Made by a program: the position numbers and the translations under genes. From NCBI RefSeq assembly GCF_041080625.1, contig NZ_CP163518.1, positions 248,001 through 312,000 of the forward strand: a stretch of DNA of 64,000 nt. Direction: 5' to 3'. This DNA is from Streptomyces sp. CG1 (GTDB lineage: Bacteria; Actinomycetota; Actinomycetes; Streptomycetales; Streptomycetaceae). The notes beneath the pieces are model-generated. The model searched no databases. It had not been told where the DNA came from and saw nothing but the letters and a program-made list of their open reading frames with translations. Positions 27,551 through 37,128 of the stretch are shown piece by piece. Position 1 is the stretch's first letter, and every line of letters starts with the position of its first letter.

Positions 27551-28015
27551 ATGGCGGCGCGCATGAGCGGAATTGAACTCAGCAGCACCGCGTTCGACGA
27601 CAAAACGGTGATCCCCCGTCGGTACAGCGGGGAGGGCGAGAACATCTCACCGCCCCTGACCTGGTCGGGGGTGCCCCACGAGGCCACGGAGCTGGTGCTC
27701 CTGTGCGAGGACCCCGACGCGCCCGGGACGACCTTCCTGCACTGGCTGGTGACCGGCATCGATCCGGGGACCACCGGGGCGGCGGAGGGCCAGAAGCCCC
27801 AGGGAGGCCTGCCATGGCCCAACGGCTTCGGCCGTGTGGGCTGGGGAGGGCCGATGCCTCCACCGGGACACGGGCCGCACCGCTACTTCTTCCGCCTGTA
27901 CGCCCTGTCCGAGCCGCTGCCGCTGCACGACCACCCGGGCGCCGAGGACGTGCACCGTGCCCTGAAGGGCAGGGAGCTGGCCTCCGGCACCCTGGTCGGG
28001 ACCTATCAGCGATGA
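27551..28015 (+). CDS. YbhB/YbcL-family (PEBP-like) protein
   Basis: Of about 154 residues, MSGIELSSTAFDDKTVIPRR then YSGEGENISPPLTWSGVP, LLCEDPDAPGTTFLHWLVTG and GHGPHRYFFRLYAL contain the phosphatidylethanolamine-binding motifs DPDAP and GPHRY and the HW of the ligand pocket. The length is typical for the bacterial family. The ATG at 27551 or the one at 27563 may be used; neither has a strong ribosome site. Cytoplasmic; ligand and role are unproven in bacteria. It converges on the broken pcm gene six bases away. Confidence 0.88.
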   Translation: MAARMSGIELSSTAFDDKTVIPRRYSGEGENISPPLTWSGVPHEATELVLLCEDPDAPGTTFLHWLVTGIDPGTTGAAEGQKPQGGLPWPNGFGRVGWGGPMPPPGHGPHRYFFRLYALSEPLPLHDHPGAEDVHRALKGRELASGTLVGTYQR

Positions 28016-28020
28016 GCGCG

Positions 28021-28667
28021 TCACCGCTGGTCATAGCCATGGGCGCCGTACAGTCGGACGAACCGGGCCGCGGTGACCGTCCTGCGGTGCATCAGTTTGT
28101 GGGCCCGCCGTTCGTACAGCTCGACACGCCGCTGCCCACCCTGCCCGATCGGCTGGACCAGCCGGTCACCGGGCGAAGCTGATCCACGAGCGGCTCAGGC
28201 ACTCGCGGGAAGGCCGCGCAGACGATGACGGCGTCCTACGGGGCTCGGGTCGGCATCCCGAGGGTCCCGTCACCGAGTACGACCTCGGCATTGCCGACGC
28301 CCTGCCCGGCCAGCCGCAGGTGGGCCTCGTCAACCAGGTCGGGCCGGCGCTCGGCGCTGACGACGTACGCGGCCAAGCGGGCCAGCAGCGCGGTCTGCCA
28401 GCCGTATCCGGTCCCGACCCCCAGGACCTGTTCGTCTCTGGTGAGGCCGAGAGCGGAGACCATCATGGCGATCAGCGAGGGCTGGATGGTCACCTGCCCG
28501 TGAGGGCAGCGGGACGGGCGTGTCCCGCGGTACGCGGATGCCACCTCGTCCGCGAGGACGAATTCCGCCCGCGGGATGCTCCGTACGGCCTCCAGGAGAC
28601 GGGCGTCGGTCACGCCCACGGCGTGGGCTGCGCGGACCGTGTCCTCGGGGGTCCCTTCATGGGCCAT
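28021..28667 (-). pseudogene. pcm: Protein-L-isoaspartate O-methyltransferase, frameshifted
   Basis: The ATG at 28667 opens MAHEGTPEDTVRAAHAVGVT, then RSIPRAEFVLADEVASAYRG, HGQVTIQPSLIAMMVSALGL and the SAM-binding LGVGTGYGWQTALLA with VVLGDGTLG. The frame is lost near 28240. A second segment (PEPLVDQLRP) and, after another indel near 28175, RLVQPIGQGGQRRVELYERR with RFVRLYGAHGYDQR complete the family C-terminus. About 40 residues of the middle are gone or garbled. Confidence 0.75.
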
Positions 28668-28838
28668 CGGACCGCGGGGCAGTGGCAGTGGCGCCGACAG
28701 TCCCGGTCGTGGTGCGTTCCAGAAGCCGCGCGGCGTGATCGCGCTTGCCGCCGTTCTCGCGGTACTCGTTGCGGTGCCGGTGAGCGGGACTCGGTTCCGG
28801 CCAGGCGCGGCCCGGGCAGTCGAAGCCGCGCGTCGGCG

Positions 28839-29936
28839 TCAGGACCGGGTCCCCGGGTCGGTGTACCGCAGCAGGGCGCCCACGCCCTCGTACAGTCTCA
28901 GCTCGCTCTCCGGCACGACGACCAGCTCGGCACCGGTGCCGACGAGGGCCCGGACGAGGGCCTCGTCGGCGCGTTCCTCACGCGGGGCCCGCACACCGAA
29001 GGACATCAGCTCCGCCTCGGTCAGGGCGAGCTGAGTGGGCTGGGAGCCCGCCCAGAGCCGCAGCGAGGACCCTGGCGGTCGGTTCAGCAGCAGTGCCGCG
29101 ACCTGGCCACGCTGGAGGGCGGCGACAGTGGCGGCCAGCCCTTCCGTCATGGGTCCGTCCAGAGCACGCCGGCCGATGAAGGTGTCCACGAGTTCCCGGT
29201 CGTGCGCGGCCATGCGGCCGCGGAAGACGCCGTCGAGCTGCGGCTCCAACAGGGCTCGTCCGGTGTCGGTGGGTGTCCGGCCGCCGACCCGTACGACCTT
29301 GTCCCGCAGGGTGTGCGGCAGGCGGCGGATCAGTACGTTGCACGCCCACTCGTCCCCTCCCACCACGACGGCGTCGGCATGGGCGCGCCGCGCCCGTTGG
29401 TCCAGCCGGTGACCGAGTTGGAGGGAGGTGCGGTGCCAGGTCGCCACCGCGACCCTGCGGTGCAGCCGCTCACCCGGGGTGACGGTGGACGCGGGCCAGG
29501 TGCCGGTCTCCGCCTCCAGAGTTACCCAGCCGTGGGTCTCGGCGGTCGGAAGGCCGCCGTAGTGGACGACTACGGCCATGTAGGGGATCTCCGGAAGGTG
29601 CTGGGTGACCAGGGGCATCGCGTCCGGCAGGGTGCTGTAGCGCGCGGAGTCGTGCTCGGGCGGCCTGGGCAGCTCCCCGTCCAGGACGAGCGTGCCGTGG
29701 GCGGCGAAGATGGCCTGACCGTGCACCCCCGGCACCTCTGTGTCGGCGCCGACCACCTCCTCCAGCACGTTCAGCAGCGCCCGCTCCGAGCCCTGACGGG
29801 ACAGACTCTCGCGCAGCCGCCGCCAGCGCAGCGCGATCGCCCGCTCGGGATGCTCGACGTTTCGGGAGGTGTCCAGGTACACGGAGGCGAACGGGCCAGG
29901 CTCCGCGTAGAGCGGTTCAAGGAACGACAACCTCAT
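28839..29936 (-). CDS. baeRF family-2 (Rv2629-like) release-factor-fold protein
   Basis: 365 residues from the ATG at 29936, chosen for the GAGGAGTG ribosome site; the frame is open far upstream but without starts of value. MRLSFLEPLYAEPGPFASVY then LDTSRNVEHPERAIALRWRR is the usual family opening. VGGDEWACNVLIRRLP, the GGRT and VDTFIGRRAL segments and a C-terminal alpha/beta domain (LVVVPESELRLYEGVGALLR) follow the archaeo-eukaryotic release-factor-like fold, related to Vms1/ANKZF1. In actinobacteria such proteins are linked to stress and ribosome rescue; here that is inference only. Confidence 0.8.
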   Translation of the reverse strand: MRLSFLEPLYAEPGPFASVYLDTSRNVEHPERAIALRWRRLRESLSRQGSERALLNVLEEVVGADTEVPGVHGQAIFAAHGTLVLDGELPRPPEHDSARYSTLPDAMPLVTQHLPEIPYMAVVVHYGGLPTAETHGWVTLEAETGTWPASTVTPGERLHRRVAVATWHRTSLQLGHRLDQRARRAHADAVVVGGDEWACNVLIRRLPHTLRDKVVRVGGRTPTDTGRALLEPQLDGVFRGRMAAHDRELVDTFIGRRALDGPMTEGLAATVAALQRGQVAALLLNRPPGSSLRLWAGSQPTQLALTEAELMSFGVRAPREERADEALVRALVGTGAELVVVPESELRLYEGVGALLRYTDPGTRS

Positions 29937-30530
29937 CGCCACTCCTCGTCGATGGTCTCCCCTCCCTTTGATGATGCGCGCCCCGGGAGCGATGGACCTC
30001 GACGAGCGCAAAGCGGTGTGGAACGCGGGGCGGTCAGGCGCCGACAGCAGCCGGCCCATCGTGAGCATGGTGGCGGCGACCCGGCCGTCCAGCACCGCCA
30101 AGCCGCGGACCGGGACAGCAGGCCGCTGAGCAGCCGGGCTCCGTAGCCGCATGAAGGCGCAGTCTGCGCGGGAGCACCAGATCGTGGCGGGGGCCGCCTT
30201 GCCCCACGGGCATACCGGTTTCTGGGCCGCATTCGACGGACCGAGCGGCGCGTTCGTGAGCTGCGGATCCAGCACGGGCCCTTGACGACGGACTCGGTCA
30301 GGACTGCTGCAGTCGGTTCGGTCCACATGGCCGGAAGACACTCGACGCCTTCGAGGGCATCGCGCGCTGGACCGCGAGTACAGCGGGGTGATCCCGTAGC
30401 CGTCGGCTCCTGCAAGACCTCGGTTGAGACAGCCCCGGGACCGCAGCCCCCATCGTTGCCAGGGATCGCCCATTGGAGCTGCGGCAGGCCTATCGGTGGG
30501 GTCGGGATTCCCTTCACGGAGGTTGGCGCA
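29937..30530. other. About 600 bases of decayed sequence
   Basis: On the minus strand a stretch reading RGLAVLDGRVAATMLTMGRL then LSAPDRPAFHTALRS (about 29990-30110) looks like a coding scrap of unknown family. Upstream of it frames are mixed. No start, ribosome site or repeat was found. Confidence 0.35.
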
Positions 30531-31031
30531 CACCGATGGCACCCATGACACCGAGTGGACCAGCGCGTTCGATATCAACGTGCTGAGCACCATCCGTGCC
30601 ACTCGTGCTGCTCTGCCCGGCCTGATCGAGCGCCGGGGAGCGATCGTCAACATCTCGACCATCATGGCCCGGATGCCCGGGGGCTTCCCGGTCGCCATCA
30701 GCTCGGCCGAGGCTGCGCTCACCGCGCTCGGCAAGTCCCTGGCCGAGGAGTTCGGTCCCCAGGGCGTGTGCGTGAACACCATTTCCCCGGTCTGGTCCAC
30801 ACCTTCGTCCATCAGGACCCCAACGGCGCGGTCAGCCAGTGGGCTACCGCCTCCGGCATGCGCCTTGACGAATTCACCCAGCAGATGGTGAAGGGCCAGA
30901 ACGTCACGACCGGCCGCATGGCTGAAGCCGAGGAAGTGGCGGCCCTGATCGCCTTTCTCCCGTCCCGCGTGGCTGACAACATCACCGGCGCCGACTACGT
31001 CCTCGACGGCGGCACGATCAAGACGGTCTGA
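30531..31031 (+). pseudogene. Short-chain dehydrogenase/reductase, N-terminus lost, active site altered
   Basis: The reading begins mid-domain with EWTSAFDINVLSTIRATRAA then IVNISTIMARMPGGFPVAIS. One indel near 30791 then leads to VHTFVHQDPNGAVSQWATAS, GRMAEAEEVAALIAFLPSR and ends DYVLDGGTIKTV. The Rossmann nucleotide-binding part is missing. Where the family has YxxxK, this copy has ISSAE, so both catalytic Tyr and Lys are replaced. It is clearly non-functional. Confidence 0.78.
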
Positions 31032-31273
31032 ACCGGACGCACGCCGGAAGGACCGGCCCGACAAGGAGGCCGGGCCCGCTCGGGCCCGGAGCGAGCTTCG
31101 GGTGCTGCGGCAGAACCCGGGCGCTTTGCGCGGGCGCCGATGGGTCGGGAGGGGCTGCACTGACGTCGGCGAACGAGTCGCTGTTCCGGTTCCCCCGCGC
31201 GGGGACTGCGGCTGCGGCGTTCATGCTCTCGCCTCACCGCACGGGCGGCCGGTTCGGTCCCGGACCTTTGAGG

Positions 31274-31969
31274 TCAGGCCGTGGCCTCGACCAGCCGCTT
31301 CATGCCGGGCTGGTCGGTCACGCAGCCCACCAGACCGAGCGTCCGGGCCAGCGCCAGGTCGAGCTCGTCGTTGACGGTCCAGGCCATCACATCGATGCCG
31401 GCGGCGCCGCACTTCTCCACGATGGCCCGGTTCAGCTGGCGCAGCTCCACGCTGACCAGGGTGGAACCGACCTTCTGAGCGCGGCCGACGAAGGTGTCGC
31501 GGTGCGCGCTGGGGCCTGCCACCAGCACGGTGCGGGCCTGCGGCAGCAGGTTGTGGATCTCGATCAGAGCCACGTCGTGGAACGACAGCACCGAGACCCG
31601 GTCCAGCAGGTCGCGGTCGGTGAGCACCTTGGCCAGCGACCGGGCGGCGGCCACGTCCTTTATCTCCGCCTGGATCGGCAGCGTCGGCCCGACGGCGTCC
31701 AGTACCTCCCCGAACGTGGGGATGCGCTCGCCGAGGCCGGCGTCGAGCTTCTTGAGCTTGCGCAGCTTCTGGTCGGCGATGGGACCGGAGCCGTCCGTCG
31801 TGCGGTCCAGGGTCTCGTCGTGCATGACGACCAGCTCGCCGTCCTTGCTCAGGTGCAGGTCCAGTTCGATGCCGTCCAGCCCCTCGCGTTCGGCCCGCAG
31901 GAAGGAGCGCAGGGTGTTCTCCGGCTCGGCGGCCATGACACCGCGGTGGCCGATGGTGAAGAAAGACAT
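31274..31969 (-). CDS. Glycerophosphodiester phosphodiesterase
   Basis: 231 residues from the ATG at 31969 (MSFFTIGHRGVMAAEPENTL). Catalytic motifs are HRG near residue 8, PENT, the metal-binding ELDLHLSKDGELVVMHD, and LDRTTDG. PIQAEIKD gives the further acidic ligand, and a late SVELRQLN and AWTVND complete the TIM-barrel GDPD pattern. No signal peptide, so the enzyme acts on cytosolic glycerophosphodiesters, releasing glycerol 3-phosphate. The length is normal for the short cytoplasmic class. It stands alone. Confidence 0.9.
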   Translation of the reverse strand: MSFFTIGHRGVMAAEPENTLRSFLRAEREGLDGIELDLHLSKDGELVVMHDETLDRTTDGSGPIADQKLRKLKKLDAGLGERIPTFGEVLDAVGPTLPIQAEIKDVAAARSLAKVLTDRDLLDRVSVLSFHDVALIEIHNLLPQARTVLVAGPSAHRDTFVGRAQKVGSTLVSVELRQLNRAIVEKCGAAGIDVMAWTVNDELDLALARTLGLVGCVTDQPGMKRLVEATA

Positions 31970-32165
31970 TCGGTTGCCGTCCTTGGGTGTGGTGGTCCGG
32001 GGCAGCCGCACGAAGGCCGTACCCCCGGCCGGCCGGCGGGCGACCGCCCGTCGGAGCGCCCAAGCCTAATGGGCCCGTCCGGCCGCGCGCTCGGCCCGTC
32101 CGGACGGCGGAGGACGGGTGGACTGAGTCTCGCTCGCAAGGAGCAGCGGCCATGCGCAGACAGTG

Positions 32166-33190
32166 CTGTCCACGAGCAAGCGGTATACGGCCGAGTACAC
32201 CAGTGCGACGCGGTCGCGCTTGTGTACTCGGCCCGGAAGACGGTCACCGAGGTCGCCCGGGAGATCGGCGCACCGGCCGGCCCCTGGGCCACGGTCGGCC
32301 TTGTCCTGGTTGACCCAGTTGCGCAGCCCTGCTGGGCTCATGTGCAAGGTGCTCCGGTGTCCCGATCGGGCTACTACGCCTACAGTGCCGCCCGCCCGGC
32401 TGCCGAGGAGCGGGCCCGTCGGGAGGACGAGCTTGTTGCCGAGATCCGGCAGGTCCACACGGCATCCTGCCGTGCATACGGTGCTCCAAGGATCACGGCG
32501 GCGCTGCACAGGAAGGGACGACGGATCAACCGGAAGAGGGTCGAGCGGCTCATGCGCGAGCGCAAGATCCACGGGATCACCCGCCGCAAGCACCGCAGCC
32601 TCACAAAGCCGGACAGCAAGGCGGCCATTTCGCCCGACCTGAGCGGCCGCGACTTCACCGCCGCCGAGCCGGGCACCGGGACTGGTCTCGGACATCACGT
32701 AGCTGCCGACCCTCGCAGCCCGATGGTTTCTCACGACGGTCATCGACCTGGCCACGCGTGAATTGGTCGGGTATGCATTGGCCGATCACCACCGCGCAGA
32801 ACTCGTAGTCGATACGTTGGAAATGGCTGCCGGTCGAGGTGCTCTGAAGGAGGGCTGCATCGCACACTCCGACCGCGGCTCGGAGTACACCTCACGTGAA
32901 TATCGCAGGCTCATACGAGAGTTGGGGCTGCGACAGAGCCTGGGCAGGACTGGATCCTGTTACGACAACACGGCCGCCGAGAGCTTCTTCGGACTGCTGA
33001 AAGCCGAGTTCGGCACGACTGTCTGGGAATCGCACGAGGCTGTCCGCGCTTCCGCCCGCAGCGTAACCGTCTGCTGTCCACGATCAAGTGGGGGCTTCAG
33101 CTCGACGGGCGCCCCGGGGCGGATCACGTCATGGGCTTCGGCGGGGTCGTCGTGCGGGCGCGCTGCGTCGCCAGGCCAGGGAAGCCGGGA
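32166..33190 (+). pseudogene. IS3-family element remnant with internal inversion
   Basis: OrfA begins KRYTAEYT and continues in another frame VALVYSARKTVTEVAREIG. The next orfA segment lies on the opposite strand (minus, about 32273-32342: MSPAGLRNWVNQDKADRG). OrfB then runs on the plus strand: VSRSGYYAYSAARPAAEERA, YGAPRITAALHRKGRRINRK, after indels ELVGYALADHHRAELVVDTL, IAHSDRGSEYTSREYRRLIR and YDNTAAESFFGLLKAEFG. The second Asp and the Glu of the DDE set remain; the first Asp region (DIT-L) and the C-terminus are garbled. The element is inactive. Confidence 0.78.
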
Positions 33191-33226
33191 GACCTGACCG
33201 CACGCCGCGCGGCCAGGCAGCCTGAG

Positions 33227-33480
33227 TCAGGAGTCCCCTTCCCGAGCGCCAGCGAAGGGTGGTGAGGATCCAATCAACCGCTTCCGGACCACTGCCACCG
33301 TGACCCGGCCGATCGGGCCGGGCCGCATGTCCACGATGCCGGTGGCTTGCCAGCCGCCGTCGGGGAAGTCCGGGGTGTCGTAGATTTCTGTCTCGTCAAG
33401 GTCACGCAGCGGCCGTCACTTTCAGGTGCTGCCCGGCCGGCATCCCGGTGAGCCGACCAGTCTGCTTACGGACGCTCAGG
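33227..33480 (-). pseudogene. Unrecognised coding scrap
   Basis: The minus strand reads RLTGMPAGQHLKVTAA, then, in another frame, DLDETEIYDTPDFPDGGWQA with TGIVDMRPGPIGRVTVAVVR and a stop at 33227. Coding character is good but there is no start, and one indel near 33405 breaks it. No family is recognised. Confidence 0.35.
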
Positions 33481-33660
33481 TGGAGTTGTGTGGGCCGCGC
33501 GTGCTCTTCGCGGGAAACGCAGCGACCTGACAATTGTCACGAGGAGCTGCGGACAATCGGTTCTACTCCGTGGTCCTCCCCGGTCACGAAGCTTGTGCAT
33601 ACGACGACGAGCGCTCCATGGCGCTGGGCAGTCGCCGACACAACCGGGGGTTTCCTGACC

Positions 33661-35190
33661 GTGAACAGACTGACGAAGAACGTGGCACTCCTCGCCTCAA
33701 CCGCGACCGCCCTGTGCGTGGCATGGAGTTCGGGGCCGATGGCGGGGGCGGCCACCACCGGCACGCCACCCACCACGATCACCGTAGATGCCGGCCATAC
33801 GCTGGCGACCGTTCGCCCCGACGCGCTTGGTGTCGACGACTGGCAGACCGACCCCGAGGCGAGCACCCGCGCGACCGGCCGCCTGCTGCACGCGGACGGG
33901 GTGCGGCTGCGGGAGCTGAACACCGGACCGTGGGACGACACCTACCGGTGGAGGACCAACTCCTTCGACCACGACCCGATCACTGACAAGATAGACCCCT
34001 CGCCGAAGGCGGTACCGTGGCAGTCCTGGGTCGCCGGCGCAAAGAGGACCGGCGCCCAGATGATGGTGCACGTCAACTACGGCAGCACCGCAGACGACGG
34101 TCCTTCAGGCACGGACATCGGTCCGCAGGAGGCCGCGGCCTGGGTACGGCAGGCCAACATCACCGACCACGACCACATCAAGTACTGGGCCATCGGTGAA
34201 GAGGTCTGGGGCGACGGCTACATGTACGCGGGCGCGAGCGAACCGGACCACCACGCGCTGAAGACGCCGACCGAGTACGGCCGCAACGTGGTGCGGTTCG
34301 CGAAGGCCATGAAGGCGGTCGACCCGACCATCAATATCGGTGTCGAACTGGCCCCGTTCGCCTCCTCCACCGGCGGGAAGGACTGGAACGACCCGGTGCT
34401 CGCCGCCGCCGGCAACGCCGTCGATTTCGTCGACGTCCACTGGTACAACTACAGCCGGGACGCGGCCGGGAACACCGACGCCGCACTGTTCGCCTCCACA
34501 GGCAGGATCGCCTCGACCATGGCCGCCATCCACAGCCAGCTCACCGCGAACCTCGGCGCGCACGCCCGCCAGGTGCGGACGGTCATCGGCGAGACCAACA
34601 CCAATGCACAGGACCCCGGCGTGCAGAGCACCACCATGCCATCCGCACTGTACGCCGCGGACGACATCACCACCTGGCTGGAACAGGGGGCGTCCAATGT
34701 CGCCTGGTTCGTCTCCCGCATCGGGACGTACCCCGACAAGGCGGGTTCGCCGGACGACCCGAATGGACTGGGCTACGGCACGTGGGGAATGCTCTCGGAC
34801 GGTCCGCAGTCGTGTGAGAAGAACACCAAGGGCCAGGAGGTCTGCGAGCCCCCGCTGAACAGGCCGTACCCCAGCTACTACGGCTACGGGATGGCAAGCC
34901 GACTCGCCGCGCCGGGTGCGCGACTCGTGCCGGCCACCGGGGCCGGCTCGCCGATCGTGACGCACGCCGCCATCCAACGGAACGGAACACTCGTAGTGCT
35001 CGTGGAGAACGAGGACCCGCGCGCGAGCCACGATGTCCGGCTCAACTACACGGGCTACCACGCCGAACCGGTCGCCACCACCTACTCCTACGGCGCCGGC
35101 AGCACATCACCGACCAGGTCGCACGGCTCAACCCACTCAGTACAACTCGCCCCCTACAGCATGGTCGAGCTGGTGCTCACCCGGTCCTGA
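33661..35190 (+). CDS. Secreted GH51-like alpha-L-arabinofuranosidase-type glycosidase
   Basis: 509 residues. I start at the GTG at 33661 (VNRLTKNVALLASTATALCV), which begins the signal peptide ending MAGA; the frame extends upstream to 33448 but without signal or ribosome support. The catalytic barrel contains LRELNTGPWDDTYRWR, MMVHVNYGS, YWAIGEEVWGDGYM (candidate acid/base Glu), FVDVHWYNYS and VIGETNTN (candidate nucleophile Glu). The C-terminal sandwich ends SMVELVLTRS. This is the layout of the GH51/GH-A superfamily. Substrate is inferred to be a plant or cell-wall arabinoside. A strong terminator follows. Confidence 0.8.
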   Translation: MNRLTKNVALLASTATALCVAWSSGPMAGAATTGTPPTTITVDAGHTLATVRPDALGVDDWQTDPEASTRATGRLLHADGVRLRELNTGPWDDTYRWRTNSFDHDPITDKIDPSPKAVPWQSWVAGAKRTGAQMMVHVNYGSTADDGPSGTDIGPQEAAAWVRQANITDHDHIKYWAIGEEVWGDGYMYAGASEPDHHALKTPTEYGRNVVRFAKAMKAVDPTINIGVELAPFASSTGGKDWNDPVLAAAGNAVDFVDVHWYNYSRDAAGNTDAALFASTGRIASTMAAIHSQLTANLGAHARQVRTVIGETNTNAQDPGVQSTTMPSALYAADDITTWLEQGASNVAWFVSRIGTYPDKAGSPDDPNGLGYGTWGMLSDGPQSCEKNTKGQEVCEPPLNRPYPSYYGYGMASRLAAPGARLVPATGAGSPIVTHAAIQRNGTLVVLVENEDPRASHDVRLNYTGYHAEPVATTYSYGAGSTSPTRSHGSTHSVQLAPYSMVELVLTRS

Positions 35191-35211
35191 GCACGGGGTG
35201 GAACGGAAAGC

Positions 35212-35248
35212 GGAAGGGCCCGGCACAAGCCACGTGCCGGGCCCTTCC
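35212..35248 (+). terminator. Hairpin terminator after the glycosidase gene
   Basis: GGAAGGGCCCGGCAC and GTGCCGGGCCCTTCC form a perfect 15-base stem with a 7-base loop, 21 bases after the stop. Confidence 0.9.
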
Positions 35249-36003
35249 GGGTGCCACCTGACGGTGATCGCCACGGTCACCGTGCTCGCCGCTGGGGGCA
35301 CGCGGGCAGGGTCGAGGCGACGACAGATCACTGTCAGATTGTCCCGATGACAGCGCGTCAACTACGTTCCAAGCCTTCACACGCCCCAGACGCGAATCCC
35401 CTGCACCGCCGTGACCTCGAGGCGACCTCAATGACGCAGCGGCCACCAGCGGTCCGCCCCCCCCCCAACCGCGCGCTCCCTCGACGGTGGTGCCCCGGCC
35501 CGGCCGATCCCCCTTGCCGGAATCCGGGCGAACTCGCCGACAGAAGTGAGCGCCTTCCCTCGCCCGGCCCGGTCGGGCTCGCCCATAGCGTGCCCGAAGG
35601 CCGGACAACCACGGTCACAACACCATCACTTCCCAGCCTGACCAGGGCGCACGACGATGACCACCCTGGTGACACGGAAGCGGTGGCGGCTGCCTTCAAC
35701 AAACGTCAGCGCCGTCACTTTCCGTGTCGGAATCTCACGGTCGGTGTCGTACGGATGTCGGATACGAGATCTCCATGAGACGGCACCGGTGCCCGCCGGG
35801 CACCCGGCGTGCGGAACGGCGAGGGCGATTCCCTTGGAATGCAGCGAGGGAGAATGCGTGACTATGCTGGTTTCAGCTCCATCGGGGGCTTGAACCAGGG
35901 CGCCGGCCCCGCCGGCCGCCCCACAGCCCGAGCGCACCGCGACGCTCTTCAGCCTCCTGCGCTCGTCACCATGCGCTTCTCGGACTTCCCAGGGAGTTTT
36001 CCC
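35249..36003. other. 750 bases without a supported gene
   Basis: A hairpin GGTGCCC-GCC-GGGCACC lies at 35788-35804. A minus-strand tail at 35626-35770 (DREIPTRKVTALTFVEGSRH) may be a coding scrap, family unknown. The promoter of the following hydrolase should lie in the last 150 bases. Confidence 0.4.
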
Positions 36004-36972
36004 ATGGCTGCTCAGACCGCCTCAATCGTTCTTGAGCCCGAGGCACAGGAGCTCGCCGACGCAACCTCGCACCATCCGTTCTTGTACGAGCTGGATCCGA
36101 CCGCAGCGCGCAAGGTCCTCGACGACCTCCAGGCCGCACCGGTCGACAAGCTACCGGTGAACGAGGAGTGGATCACCGTACCGGCCACAGTGGGCGACGT
36201 ACGGGTACGCATCGTCAAACCGCGGGGCGTCACCGGAACACTGCCCGTCGTGTTGTACATGCATGGCGGTGGCTGGGTGCTGGGCAACGCCGGCACCCAC
36301 GATCGCCTGGTGCGCGAACTGGCGGTCGGCGCGCGTGCGGCCGTGGCCTTCGTCGAGTACACGCCGTCGCCCGAGGCCCACTACCCCGTGGCCATCGAGC
36401 AGGGCTACGCCGCCGCGCAGTGGATCATCCGCGAGGGCGCGTCCAAAGGACTGGATGCACGACGCATGGCAGTGGCCGGGGAATCGGTCGGCGGAAACAT
36501 GACCGCTGCACTCGCCCTCATGGCCAAGGAACGCGGTGACGTCACGTTCGTACAGCAGTCCATGTACTACCCGGTCACGGACGCAGCCATGAACACCGGT
36601 TCCTACGACCAGTTCGCCACCGGCTACTACCTGAGCCGCAAGCTGATGGAGTGGTTCTGGGACGCCTACACGACCGACCCGAGTCAGCGCGCTGAGATCA
36701 CCGCGTCTCCCAACCACGCCACCATCGAGCAACTCTCCGGCCTGCCGCCCGCCCTGCTGATCGTCGACGAGGCCGACGTGCTGCGCGACGAGGGTGAGGC
36801 CTACGCCGCCAAGCTCCGAGCAGCCGGCGTTCCGGTCACCACAGTGCGCTACGACGGCACGGTCCACGACTTCATGTTGCTCAACTCGCTCAGTCAGTCC
36901 AAAGCCGCCCGTGGAGCCATCGACCAGGCCACGCTGTTCCTGCGCAATGCCCTCGGAACCGGTCAAGCCTAG
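36004..36972 (+). CDS. HSL-family alpha/beta hydrolase (esterase/lipase)
   Basis: 322 residues from the ATG at 36004, eight bases after AGGGAG. The family's HGGGW oxyanion motif (VVLYMHGGGWVLGNAG, about residue 84), nucleophile elbow GESVGGNMTAALAL (Ser about 160), acidic LLIVDEADVLRDEGEAYA and His in TVRYDGTVHDFMLL form a complete hormone-sensitive-lipase-type triad. There is no signal peptide. These enzymes hydrolyse short-chain esters; the natural substrate cannot be read from sequence. Confidence 0.9.
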   Translation: MAAQTASIVLEPEAQELADATSHHPFLYELDPTAARKVLDDLQAAPVDKLPVNEEWITVPATVGDVRVRIVKPRGVTGTLPVVLYMHGGGWVLGNAGTHDRLVRELAVGARAAVAFVEYTPSPEAHYPVAIEQGYAAAQWIIREGASKGLDARRMAVAGESVGGNMTAALALMAKERGDVTFVQQSMYYPVTDAAMNTGSYDQFATGYYLSRKLMEWFWDAYTTDPSQRAEITASPNHATIEQLSGLPPALLIVDEADVLRDEGEAYAAKLRAAGVPVTTVRYDGTVHDFMLLNSLSQSKAARGAIDQATLFLRNALGTGQA

Positions 36973-37128
36973 ATACTCCGTCGACCTCACGAACGCCACT
37001 GACCGGGAGCAAATGCGCACCATACAGGACGGTGTTCCAGCCTCTCAACCAGTACCTGAAATAGCGATGACCGCACGACTTTCCTCCCCTACACCCGGTG
37101 GAGTAGTCACGATGGCTCCCCCCGCAGG

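Noticed and set aside
28839..31160. 773-codon minus-strand frame including the baeRF gene
   Set aside because: Only the last 365 codons match the family and have a ribosome site; the upstream part runs antisense through the SDR remnant.
31223..32761. 512-codon plus-strand frame
   Set aside because: It joins the antisense of the glycerophosphodiesterase gene to part of an IS3 transposase; it is not one gene.
33448..33660. Upstream extension of the glycosidase frame
   Set aside because: It would put 71 unrelated residues before a clean signal peptide; the GTG at 33661 fits secretion.
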